A stretch of DNA of 34,547 nt, from positions 1 through 34,547 of the forward strand of contig JANRIC010000049.1 in assembly GCA_033765345.1 (NCBI GenBank). Direction: 5' to 3'. Made by a program: the position numbers and the translations under genes. Below the pieces are notes generated by a model. The model was not told the origin of the DNA and ran no database searches. It was given only the letters and a program-made list of their open reading frames with translations. Within the stretch, counting starts at the first letter, position 1. Each line of letters starts with the position of its first letter. Shown here in pieces: positions 20,367-28,067 of the stretch. The DNA is from JANRIC01 sp033765345 (GTDB taxonomy: Bacteria > Bacteroidota > Bacteroidia > Cytophagales > Microscillaceae).

Positions 20367-20482
20367 TGTCAGGAGTCGAAGGTAAAAATAAAATTTGAAG
20401 GAAATGAGAGATGAGAAGGAAAAAATATGGAAAATTTTACTCCAAGTGAGATGGTTTTACCAGATATAGGCTGTTCCATATT

Positions 20483-20516
20483 AAAAAATAGATAGCTGCT
20501 GCACCGTGCAGGAGCT
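20483..20516 (-). terminator. Hairpin with T-run downstream of the beta-barrel receptor gene
   Basis: Minus strand: AGCTCCTGCA, loop CGG, TGCAGCAGCT (one mismatch in ten pairs), then ATCTATTTTTT. It lies about 150 bases past the receptor stop at 20664 and 120 bases before the VPS10 gene start, so it would separate the two transcripts. Its flanks hold a short direct repeat, AAAAAATAGATAG, at about 20483 and again at about 20524. Confidence 0.6.
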
Positions 20517-20548
20517 TCATCTAAAAAAATAGATAGTTGTTTTAAGGC

Positions 20549-20581
20549 AGTTTTTCCAAATCTCGGCAATTTGGAAAAACT
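20549..20581. repeat. Perfect 13-bp inverted repeat
   Basis: AGTTTTTCCAAAT at 20549-20561 and its exact complement at 20569-20581 enclose seven bases. It lies 83 bases past the receptor gene stop. There is no T-run on either side, so it may stabilise the 3' end or act together with the nearby hairpin at 20494-20516. Confidence 0.6.
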
Positions 20582-20663
20582 AAAAATTAAGCTTTTACCT
20601 TCTTCTGTGGCGTTTTTTAGAATCCACAATTTCCTCAAAAAGTATTACAAATTCTCGTATTTT

Positions 20664-23114
20664 CTAAGAGCCACCTTCTTCACCCAATGGGTTTTTCTTA
20701 GCCTTACCGGATTGATTTAGTCGATAATTAAATGTCAGATTAATTTGTCGGCGTCGCCACTGCGAGTTGCCCCTGGAATAGAAATTATCTCCTTCGTTGA
20801 TGGTTCGTAATTTTCGGGAATTAAACACATCAATTACGTTCAAAGTCAATGTACCTTTTCCCTTGAAAATATCCTTACTCATAGCAAAATCCATATAAGT
20901 TAGTGCCAATTGTCGTCCTTGAGGAGTAGTTTGGGGAGCTTCATAACTAGCCCGGAATTGAATGTCTATATTTTTAGGCAAGGTAAAGCGAGAGGAATGG
21001 CGCACAAACCAGCTATACGTTTTACTGGCTAGAGAGGCGTCCAGATTGCTTCCATCGATGACAGCCCTGAAGAAATTAGCATTCATCGTCAGTTTCCACC
21101 AGGTAATGGGATTGTAATCTCCGGTAAGCTCCAAACCGTAGGAGTTTTCGGTAGCCAAGTTTTCGGGTAAAGTCGTGGAAAAGCCCTCATCATTTACGCT
21201 TCGGATGCGGAGAATTTTGCCTTCGGTATAGCGATAATATACTGAAGAAGTCACAGAAGCCTTTTCAAAATATTTGATATGCCCCAGCTCAAAGGCGTGG
21301 CTGTATTCAGGATTCAGATCAGGATTACCGCTAAAATAGTTCCGATTGTCCGAAAAAGTCACAAAAGGAGTCAAATCATTGTAAAAAGGACGGCGGATTC
21401 GGCGGCTGTAGCTTAGTTGTAAGGCATTTTCTTGGGGGAAGTCGTACGTAAAATGCACACTGGGGAAAAGATTGGCATAGTTTCGGGGGTTTTCTTCCTG
21501 GGTCTGGCGAAGCACGGTTTTGATGTCAGTCCATTCTGCCCTCAGCCCGAATTGATAGGAAAATTTCCCCGATTTATTGCCAATGATGCCGTATATGGCA
21601 TTGATATTTTCATTGTACTCAAAGTCATTGTCCAGACCGGGCAAAGGCTGGAAAACGCCGAATTCGTCTTCTTCACTGACAATAAACTCATTGAGCATAT
21701 TGCGGAAGCTAAAACGAAACCCAGCTTCAAACTTACCTTCTTTGGCAAAAGGATGCACATAATCGGTTTGGAAGAGCCACTGCTTCTCAGATTCGTCATT
21801 GAGGGAGATTTGAACCAACCCCAAACTATCTACCAAGCCCCCATCGGGCGAAAAAGTATTCTGGGTGTACAATTGATTGGAGCTTTCCCAATTGTCCAAA
21901 TGGCGGATTTCGGCATTGAGTTCGTGACCTTTGCGGACAAAAGTTTTTTTATAACTCAGTACATATTCCGAATTGGGTTCGGTTTCATCTTCGTCTTGAC
22001 GGCGTTTGGTAAAGCTGCTCAGGTTTTGCGGATCAAGCTCAAACAAATAATCATTATACAGAATATCAGTAATCCTTTTTCCTTTGCTGCGGCGGTAGAG
22101 GTAAGAAGCGGTCAAAATGCTTTTTTCCGTGAAAAAAAAGTCCATTCCACCCCGAATATTGGTATTAAAACCCTTTTGCCGCCCATCGAAATCCTGATCC
22201 AATACAAAAGTAGTATCATTCACATATACTTCCTGATAGAGCCTGTTGATGCTTGGTTGAATCCGGTAAGTAATGCCATAATTGATAAAAAAATTAATTT
22301 TTTTATGCCGATAATTTACATTGGCCGCTCCTCCAAAATTGGTAGGTGTACCCGTAATGATTTCAAAAGAGCCATTAAATCCCTTTTGACGATCTTTTTT
22401 GAGGATGATATTGATGATACCCGACATACCTTCGGCTTCGTAGCGTGCTGATGGATTGGTGATGATCTCGACCCGCTCTACCATACTTCCCTGAAGCTGT
22501 TGTAATCCGCTTCCCCCCTTAAAACTCACCAATCCTGAAGGTTTGCCATCAATGAGAATCCGCACATTATCGCTGCCCCGAAGCTTTACATTGCCTTCCA
22601 CATCCACTACCACAGAAGGGATATTGCTCAGAATTTCAATGGCTGAACCACCTGCATTAGACAAATCCTTGCCCACATTAAATATCTTCTTATCTAGGGA
22701 TAATTCCAGGGTACTTTTTTCGGCCTGCACTACGACCTCATCCAGAGATTTAGTGTTGGGCATAAGTCTGACAGTACCCATATCATATTGAGGTTGGTTA
22801 TGTGAAAGAATAATATCTGAAATCTGTATCGGCAGAAAACCCAAAAAATCTACCACTGCGTAATATCTGCCATAAGCGATTTCTAGTGCGAACAAACCTT
22901 TATCATCTGCAACAGTCCCCGTAAACAGCGTACTATCTGCCTGCGAGAAAATACGGATATTGGCATAGCTCAAGGCTTCCCCGGCTTGGGCTTCGGTGAT
23001 TTTTCCTATGATACGCCCTACAGGCTCTTGTGCTTGAGCTAAATTTAAAAATATGATTACACTTGAAATTTGAAGAAGTATTCCTATGAAATATTTTTCT
23101 TGATTTGTAAGCAT
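20664..23114 (-). CDS. Outer-membrane beta-barrel receptor (TonB-dependent receptor-like, PF14905 type)
   Basis: 816 residues. Signal peptide: hydrophobic FIGILLQISSVIIFLNLAQA, cleavage near residue 29. Residues 30-120 form a carboxypeptidase-regulatory-like beta-sandwich (GEALSYANIRIFS, DDKGLFALEI). Residues 122-242 are a plug domain, with LDEVVVQAEK, the NIPSVVVDVEGNVKLRG segment and VERVEIITNPSARYEAEG followed by GIINIILKK. The rest is a barrel with many alternating aromatic strands, closing with an aromatic-rich strand near INLTFNYRLN. This is the family called outer membrane beta-barrel protein in Bacteroidota; it lacks an evident SusC signature and no SusD is adjacent, so a ligand cannot be assigned. 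It is transcribed away from the sugar operon across a region with a 41-bp tandem repeat, so a shared stimulus is possible but unproven. Confidence 0.88.
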   Translation of the reverse strand: MLTNQEKYFIGILLQISSVIIFLNLAQAQEPVGRIIGKITEAQAGEALSYANIRIFSQADSTLFTGTVADDKGLFALEIAYGRYYAVVDFLGFLPIQISDIILSHNQPQYDMGTVRLMPNTKSLDEVVVQAEKSTLELSLDKKIFNVGKDLSNAGGSAIEILSNIPSVVVDVEGNVKLRGSDNVRILIDGKPSGLVSFKGGSGLQQLQGSMVERVEIITNPSARYEAEGMSGIINIILKKDRQKGFNGSFEIITGTPTNFGGAANVNYRHKKINFFINYGITYRIQPSINRLYQEVYVNDTTFVLDQDFDGRQKGFNTNIRGGMDFFFTEKSILTASYLYRRSKGKRITDILYNDYLFELDPQNLSSFTKRRQDEDETEPNSEYVLSYKKTFVRKGHELNAEIRHLDNWESSNQLYTQNTFSPDGGLVDSLGLVQISLNDESEKQWLFQTDYVHPFAKEGKFEAGFRFSFRNMLNEFIVSEEDEFGVFQPLPGLDNDFEYNENINAIYGIIGNKSGKFSYQFGLRAEWTDIKTVLRQTQEENPRNYANLFPSVHFTYDFPQENALQLSYSRRIRRPFYNDLTPFVTFSDNRNYFSGNPDLNPEYSHAFELGHIKYFEKASVTSSVYYRYTEGKILRIRSVNDEGFSTTLPENLATENSYGLELTGDYNPITWWKLTMNANFFRAVIDGSNLDASLASKTYSWFVRHSSRFTLPKNIDIQFRASYEAPQTTPQGRQLALTYMDFAMSKDIFKGKGTLTLNVIDVFNSRKLRTINEGDNFYSRGNSQWRRRQINLTFNYRLNQSGKAKKNPLGEEGGS

Positions 23115-23183
23115 TGGATGTGGTATGGAAAGGTTTAATTGTCATAAAGACTATTAGAGGCCAAGTTAATCATTTTATAATTA

Positions 23184-23213
23184 CAAATAAATCCTTTTGG
23201 GGATAAAATCAAA
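23184..23213 (-). promoter_or_regulatory. Predicted promoter of the beta-barrel receptor gene
   Basis: Minus strand: TTTG (23213-23210), 18 bases, then TTTATTTG (23191-23184), one base away from TAnnTTTG. The start at 23114 is about 65 bases further, a normal leader length. The array of 41-bp repeats lies immediately upstream of it. Confidence 0.4.
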
Positions 23214-23296
23214 CATTGATGTGCAGACATGAACAAAGGCGAAAAAAAAAACCTTATATATTTTATGTTTTGATTCGTTTTTTAAAATTTTATTTT

Positions 23297-23512
23297 GAGA
23301 AAAACACCACACGAAACGCAGGACAAAATTCTCAATGGAGAAAAACACCATACAAAACGCAGGACAAAATTCTCAACGGAGAAAAACATCACACGAAGCG
23401 CAGGACAAAATCCTCAACGGAGAAAAACACCACACGAAGCGCAGGGCAAAATCCTCAACGGAGAAAAACACCACACGAAGCGCAGGACAAAATCCTCAAC
23501 GGAGAAAAACGC
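23297..23512. repeat. 41-bp tandem repeat array, five copies plus a partial one
   Basis: Units begin with GAGAAAAAC at 23297, 23338, 23379, 23420 and 23461, exactly 41 bases apart, with a broken sixth copy at 23502. Each contains a CGCAGGACAAAAT-like core. Units 3 to 5 are nearly identical (one or two changes); units 1 and 2 are more diverged (ATTCTC instead of ATCCTC, AAACGC instead of AAGCGC). In the newer units AGGA and TCCT could form a small hairpin. The array lies between the two predicted divergent promoters. Since 41 is not a multiple of three, ORFs across it in all frames are by-products, not genes. Confidence 0.95.
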
Positions 23513-23584
23513 CCTATTAGCTGAATCTACTTGCTGCGAATGTTTAATCTGAACATAAAATAATTACGAATTTCTCAAAAAGCT

Positions 23585-23615
23585 TTTTTTAGCATATTTT
23601 CTTTTCCTATAATTG
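23585..23615 (+). promoter_or_regulatory. Possible promoter of the GMC dehydrogenase operon
   Basis: TATAATTG at 23608-23615 differs from TAnnTTTG by one base, and a TTTT lies 19 bases upstream where TTTG is expected. It would give a leader of about 20 bases before the ATG at 23643. Weak on its own; supported by position. Confidence 0.3.
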
Positions 23616-23642
23616 TATTATGCTATACCTAAATTGCAATTT

Positions 23643-25328
23643 ATGGAAAGTTACGATGCCATTGTAATCGGCTCCGGAATCAGCGGCGGCTGGGCAGCCA
23701 AAGAACTCTGCGAAAAAGGTCTCAAAACCTTGGTTTTAGAGCGAGGACGAAATATCGAGCACCTCAAAGATTACCCTACCGCTCTGAAAGAACCCTGGGA
23801 ATTTGAGCACCGAAACTTTCTCCCTCAAAAAGTCCGCAAAGCAAATCCACTCATTAGCAAAGCTGCCGGATACAATGAAGATACCGCCCATTTTTTTATT
23901 CAAGACAAAGACCACCCCTACGTGCAGGAAAAACCCTTTGACTGGATCAGGGGCTATCAGGTTGGGGGTAAATCGCTCATCTGGGGGCGCGCCTGCCAGC
24001 GGTGGAGCGACTTTGAATTTACGGCACCTGCCCGATTCGGTTATGGAATTGATTGGCCGATTCGTTATAACGATGTCGCTCCCTGGTACTCACACGTGGA
24101 GAAATTTATCGGGGTTTGCGGTAATAAAGACGGCATCGCCTCTATGCCGGACGGTGAATTCCTCCCTCCGCTAGACTTTAATTGTGTGGAAAAGCACCTT
24201 CAGCAAAAATTTCTGGAGCATTATAAAAATCGCTATCTGGTGCAGGGTCGCTGGGCGCAACTCTCCGAACCCCAAGCCATTCACCTTGAGCAAGGTCGCG
24301 GACGTTGCCAGCGAAGAAACTTATGCATGCGCGGTTGTCCTTATGGCGGATATTTCAGTTCGGTGACCTCTACCCTACCCTGGGCACACAAAACCGGGAA
24401 TCTAAGCATTCGCCCTTTCTCGGTAGTGCATTCTATTTTATATGATGAGCAAAAAGGCAAAGCCTCTGGGGTCAGGGTGATTGATACAAATACTAAAGAG
24501 GTCATTGAATATCAGGCACGTATTATTTTTGTCAATGCTTCGGCACTGAATAGCAACCTGATTTTACTCAATTCCATCAGCCATCGCTTTCCGCAAGGTT
24601 TAGGCAATGACAATGGTTTATTAGGAAAATTTATCGGTTTTCACATCTACCGGGGATATATCAACGCAGCAGTACCCGGCTTTGAAGATCAGTACTACTA
24701 CGGAAAAAATCCCACAGAGCCTATCCTGGCTAATTTTCGAAATCTTGGAAAACAGGATACCGATTACCTCGGCGGATTTACGACTTTTATGGGTGCTTAT
24801 CGCCCCCGCACCGAAGAGGTAGGTGACGCCGTAGAAATCGGGGCAGATTTTAAAAAAGCACTTTCTCAGCCTGCCGGATGGAGGGTTTATATGTATATGC
24901 AAGGTGAAACAATGCCCAAGGAAAGCAATCACGTAAGCCTGAGCAAAGATCAAAAAGATCAATGGGGAATTCCTCTGCTCGTCACCTCAGTGGATTATGA
25001 TGATAATGATGAAAAGATGGTCAAAGACTTCCTCACCCAAGGCAAAGAAATGCTCGAGAAAGCAGGTTGTGTGGATGTCCAGACTTATGACAACAAACAA
25101 GCTCCAGGGCTCGATATCCACGAAATGGGCGGCTGCAGAATGGGCAAAGACCCCAAGACCTCCCTGCTCAATGAATGGAATCAACTCCACGCCTGCAACA
25201 ATGTATTCGTGACCGACGGGGCTTGTATGACCAGCACCGGCAATCAAAGCCCTTCGCTTTTGTATATGGCACTCACAGCCCGTGCCGCCAACTATGCCGT
25301 GGAAAAACTCAAACGAAACAATCTCTAA
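23643..25328 (+). CDS. GMC family FAD-dependent sugar dehydrogenase, catalytic subunit
   Basis: Flavoprotein oxidising a sugar or polyol hydroxyl. From the ATG at 23643 it has 561 residues; an in-frame TTG 30 bases upstream is unlikely because the FAD motif would then be pushed inward. Seen: dinucleotide-binding GSGISGG at 10-16 with Glu33 in VLERG; the GGKSLIWGRA region at 108-117; a cysteine set C-x5-C-x3-C at 222, 228 and 232 (CQRRNLCMRGC), like the one that binds a 3Fe-4S cluster in FAD glucose dehydrogenases; and the C-terminal catalytic pair His493 (DIHEMGGCRMG) and Asn534 (TGNQSPSLL). It has no signal peptide, but the next gene, three bases downstream, encodes a Tat-type lipoprotein subunit, so the pair may be exported together as known for such complexes. 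No cytochrome subunit is adjacent. Substrate unknown; glucoside-3-dehydrogenase activity is one possibility. Confidence 0.9.
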   Translation: MESYDAIVIGSGISGGWAAKELCEKGLKTLVLERGRNIEHLKDYPTALKEPWEFEHRNFLPQKVRKANPLISKAAGYNEDTAHFFIQDKDHPYVQEKPFDWIRGYQVGGKSLIWGRACQRWSDFEFTAPARFGYGIDWPIRYNDVAPWYSHVEKFIGVCGNKDGIASMPDGEFLPPLDFNCVEKHLQQKFLEHYKNRYLVQGRWAQLSEPQAIHLEQGRGRCQRRNLCMRGCPYGGYFSSVTSTLPWAHKTGNLSIRPFSVVHSILYDEQKGKASGVRVIDTNTKEVIEYQARIIFVNASALNSNLILLNSISHRFPQGLGNDNGLLGKFIGFHIYRGYINAAVPGFEDQYYYGKNPTEPILANFRNLGKQDTDYLGGFTTFMGAYRPRTEEVGDAVEIGADFKKALSQPAGWRVYMYMQGETMPKESNHVSLSKDQKDQWGIPLLVTSVDYDDNDEKMVKDFLTQGKEMLEKAGCVDVQTYDNKQAPGLDIHEMGGCRMGKDPKTSLLNEWNQLHACNNVFVTDGACMTSTGNQSPSLLYMALTARAANYAVEKLKRNNL

Positions 25329-25331
25329 ACC

Positions 25332-25901
25332 ATGCAAAGAAGAGAAGCCATCCAAAAAACAGTTTTGATCCTGGGAGGTGCATTGGCCGGTACAGAAGTC
25401 CTAATCACTGCCTGCCAACCCAATGCACCAACAAACGTCGCGGGGGTTATTCAGGCACTTAATCCCAGACTGCTAGAAGAAATTGCGGATGTGATCATTC
25501 CTGACACACCGGATTCACCAGGAGCTAAAAAAGCCAAAGTGGGCGATTTTATGAAATTGATCCTCCAAGATTGTTATGCAGAAGAAGAGCAAAAGATCAT
25601 GGCTCAAGGTTTGGAAGAATTAGAAAAAACCTGCCATAAAGAGTTTCAAAGCGGTTTTATAGAACTAAAACCCGAAGAAAAACAACAGACACTGCTAAAA
25701 ATTGACCGAGAAGCAAAAGACTATGAAAAAAATCGCCAGGAAAATACTCCTGCACATTATTTTACTTTGGTCAAAAGACTCACAACTTTTGCTTATTTCA
25801 GTTCCGAAATAGGTACAACCAAGGCACTGCGCTACAATCCGATTCCCAAACGATTCGAGGGCTGTGTGCCTTACAAAGCCGGGGAAAAGGCCTGGGCATA
25901 A
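25332..25901 (+). CDS. Gluconate 2-dehydrogenase subunit 3-like Tat lipoprotein, partner of the GMC subunit
   Basis: 189 residues. The N-terminus has a twin-arginine-like start (RREAIQK at 3-9), a hydrophobic stretch (VLILGGALAGTEVLI) and a lipobox ending at Cys28 (ITAC), so it is probably a folded-exported lipoprotein. The mature part begins with the family-typical sequence LLEEIADVIIPDTPDSPGA, followed by helices, and ends with a conserved region containing ALRYNPIPKRFEGC. In the known dehydrogenases the small subunit brings the flavoprotein through the Tat system and stabilises it. The gene starts three bases after the GMC stop codon, which strongly suggests a complex. The next gene follows after 36 bases in the same direction. 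Confidence 0.88.
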   Translation: MQRREAIQKTVLILGGALAGTEVLITACQPNAPTNVAGVIQALNPRLLEEIADVIIPDTPDSPGAKKAKVGDFMKLILQDCYAEEEQKIMAQGLEELEKTCHKEFQSGFIELKPEEKQQTLLKIDREAKDYEKNRQENTPAHYFTLVKRLTTFAYFSSEIGTTKALRYNPIPKRFEGCVPYKAGEKAWA

Positions 25902-25937
25902 AATCTTATATTTTGAAACCAATAAAAAATAAAAAAC

Positions 25938-27020
25938 ATGAAAGATAAAAAAGTAGGTTACGGGCTCATCGGCTCTCAATTTATCACCACCATTCACGCC
26001 GAATCTATCAAAAGTGTGCCTGATGCAGAAATCATTGCAGTGATGTCACCCACTCCGGGCAATGCCCAACGATTTGCCAAAGCGCACAATATCCCGCATC
26101 ATTTTACCGAATTAAAGGATTTACTGGCTTTGGATACTGTTGATGTCATTGTGATCGGGGCACCAAACCACCTACACTGTGAAATCACCCTGGCTACCGC
26201 CGCCGCAGGAAAACATGTGATTGTAGAAAAACCTCTCTGCCTCAATCTCAGCGAAGCCGACCAAATGATAGCTGCCTGCAAACAAGCTCAGGTCAAACTG
26301 ATGTATGCCGAAGAACTCTGTTTTGCTCCTAAATATGTCCGCCTCAAAGCTCTCCTGAATGAGGGTGCCCTAGGCAAACCAACCCTCCTCAAACAATCCG
26401 AAAAACACGACGGACCACACGCTCCCCATTTCTGGGACGTAGAACGCTCCGGCGGAGGGGTGATGATGGATATGGGCTGCCACGCCATTCAGTATTTCAG
26501 ATGGATGCTTGATGGTGCTAAAGTTAAGTCAGTCTATGCCCAAATGGACACACAAGTACACCAGGATAAAACCCTGGGTGATGATAATTCCATTTTGATT
26601 CTCGAGTTTGAGAACGGCGTTACGGCCATGGCCGAAGAGAGCTGGACAAAACTTGGTGGTATGGACGACCGCGCCGAAATACATGGCACCCAAGGTGTAG
26701 CCTATGCTGATTTACTACAAGGTAATTCTATTCAAACGTATAGCCTCAAAGGGGTGGGTTATGCCGTTGAAAAAGCCGGAAATACCATCGGGTGGAGCTA
26801 CACCATCTATGAAGAAGCCTGGAATTATGGCTTCCCACAGGAATTCGCCCACTTTACGGATTGTATCAAAAACGACAAAATACCTCTGGTGACCGGAGAA
26901 GACGGAAGGGCTGTACTAGAGATCATTTTTGCGGCTTATGAGTCTGCCGGGACAGGGCGCAAAGTATTACTTCCTTTTGAGACCTCAGTAGACAAACCGT
27001 ATAAGCTCTGGAAAAAATAA
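25938..27020 (+). CDS. Gfo/Idh/MocA family NAD(P)-dependent oxidoreductase
   Basis: 360 residues, cytosolic, no signal peptide. The Rossmann part opens with VGYGLIGSQF, a variant of the usual GxGxxG. The family marker EKP is at residues 97-99 (VIVEKPLCLN), with Lys98 the likely catalytic lysine. The C-terminal domain has the SGGGVMMDMGCHAIQYF motif, giving Asp178 and His182 as the conserved pair seen in inositol/sugar dehydrogenases of this family. Members oxidise or epimerise sugars, inositols or sugar acids, and several act on 3-keto sugars. Its place between a membrane-side sugar dehydrogenase and a sugar kinase suggests it handles the oxidised sugar or a related intermediate; the exact substrate cannot be read from the sequence. 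Confidence 0.88.
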   Translation: MKDKKVGYGLIGSQFITTIHAESIKSVPDAEIIAVMSPTPGNAQRFAKAHNIPHHFTELKDLLALDTVDVIVIGAPNHLHCEITLATAAAGKHVIVEKPLCLNLSEADQMIAACKQAQVKLMYAEELCFAPKYVRLKALLNEGALGKPTLLKQSEKHDGPHAPHFWDVERSGGGVMMDMGCHAIQYFRWMLDGAKVKSVYAQMDTQVHQDKTLGDDNSILILEFENGVTAMAEESWTKLGGMDDRAEIHGTQGVAYADLLQGNSIQTYSLKGVGYAVEKAGNTIGWSYTIYEEAWNYGFPQEFAHFTDCIKNDKIPLVTGEDGRAVLEIIFAAYESAGTGRKVLLPFETSVDKPYKLWKK

Positions 27021-27081
27021 GGAATGGGTAATGGGTAATTTAAAATAATACTTTATGTAATTTTTCATTCCTAAGAAAACT

Positions 27082-28005
27082 ATGGACAACAAGCAATTTG
27101 ATGCCTTCATCGTGGCTGATCTATGTATAGATTTACTCTTCACAGGGACAGTCAGACCCAAATACGGACAGGCAGAACAACTGATTGACGATTATACCAT
27201 AGATTTGGGAGGCTCTGCGGCTATTTTTGCCGCTCAGTTTGCCAAATTAGGCGGAAAAATCGGACTTTTGGCCAAAGTAGCGGAGGATTTGTTTGGAAAT
27301 ATGTTAAAAGATAAACTCAAATCATTGGGAATTTCCACCACATATATTTCTACCGATCCGTCCCGAAAGACCTCCGTTGGTATCGGACTTTTTGACGGTA
27401 AAGACCGGGCGATGCTCACATATACAGGCACAATGCTCGCCACTCAGCCCGAAGATATTCATAAAAATCACCTGAATTTGACCTCTCACTGGCATATCGC
27501 CAGCTATTATTTACTGACTCAACTCAGAAGTTTTTGGCCGGAATTCCTCCCTCAATTAAAAAAACAGGGAATCAGCCTATCTTTGGATACCAACTGGGAT
27601 CCGGAGGAAGACTGGCAACAGGTGCAGGAAATTCTGCCTTTTGTAGATGTATTTCTACCCAATGAAGCCGAAGCCAGGTACATTTCAGGTAAAAACGACC
27701 TGCTTGAGTCTGGAAAATACCTGGCTCAATACTGCGGAATGGTTGTGGTCAAATGTGGTGCAGACGGAGCAATCGTCTTTAGAAATGATGAAATCCAAAG
27801 TTTTGCCATTCCTGCCGAACTGACCGAAAATCTACAGATTGCCGATACCACAGGTGCCGGAGATAATTTTGATGCGGGATTTTTGAGGAATTGGTTGCTG
27901 GGCAAAAGCCTCGAGGAATGTATCCATTTAGGGATTCGCTGCGGTACAGCCAGTTTAAAAGCCATTGGAGGGATTGAAGGACAATTGAATTTGGCACAGG
28001 GATGA
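27082..28005 (+). CDS. PfkB family carbohydrate kinase
   Basis: 307 residues, ribokinase fold, ATP-dependent phosphorylation of a sugar. The second PfkB signature is clear: DTTGAGDNFDAGF at 255-267, with Asp261 as the catalytic base and the anion-hole glycines before it. The N-terminal sugar-binding part has LGGSAAIFAAQFAKLGG at 42-58, the equivalent of the usual GG(S/A)xxN motif. The central FLPNEAEARY matches the family's NExE region. The start ATG at 27082 is the only sensible one. It lies 61 bases after the oxidoreductase and 62 before the galactosamine-6-phosphate isomerase homolog; together with the latter, a tagatose/galactosamine-like substrate is a reasonable guess, not a proof. An inverted repeat overlaps its stop codon. 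Confidence 0.88.
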   Translation: MDNKQFDAFIVADLCIDLLFTGTVRPKYGQAEQLIDDYTIDLGGSAAIFAAQFAKLGGKIGLLAKVAEDLFGNMLKDKLKSLGISTTYISTDPSRKTSVGIGLFDGKDRAMLTYTGTMLATQPEDIHKNHLNLTSHWHIASYYLLTQLRSFWPEFLPQLKKQGISLSLDTNWDPEEDWQQVQEILPFVDVFLPNEAEARYISGKNDLLESGKYLAQYCGMVVVKCGADGAIVFRNDEIQSFAIPAELTENLQIADTTGAGDNFDAGFLRNWLLGKSLEECIHLGIRCGTASLKAIGGIEGQLNLAQG

Positions 28006-28034
28006 CACAGATTTTGACTAACAAATCCCTGTGC
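27994..28034 (+). repeat. Perfect 10-bp inverted repeat over the pfkB stop codon
   Basis: GCACAGGGAT at 27994-28003 and ATCCCTGTGC at 28025-28034 flank 21 bases; the TGA stop is inside. A competing inner pairing GATTT/AAATC is possible. No T-run follows, so it is more likely an mRNA-stability or attenuation element between the kinase and the isomerase gene than a full terminator. Confidence 0.5.
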
Positions 28035-28067
28035 TAACAAAAATAAATAGATAAAATTATTTGAACT

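Noticed and set aside
20369..20638. 89-residue ORF on the minus strand between the receptor and VPS10 genes
   Set aside because: It begins at a TTG, has no coding-like composition or recognisable domain, and overlaps two hairpins and a predicted promoter.
21432..22451. 339-residue ORF opposite the outer-membrane receptor
   Set aside because: It is the antisense shadow of a gene with clear family motifs; its translation has no recognisable domain.
20664..23114. SusC-type receptor of a polysaccharide utilisation locus
   Set aside because: No SusD-like gene is adjacent and the protein matches the general beta-barrel receptor family rather than SusC.
23297..23512. Possible CRISPR array
   Set aside because: The units abut each other with no variable spacers and no cas genes are nearby.
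23216..23552. Three overlapping ORFs with repeated basic residues across the tandem array
   Set aside because: They exist in all frames only because the 41-bp unit lacks stops; none has a credible start or a conserved frame.
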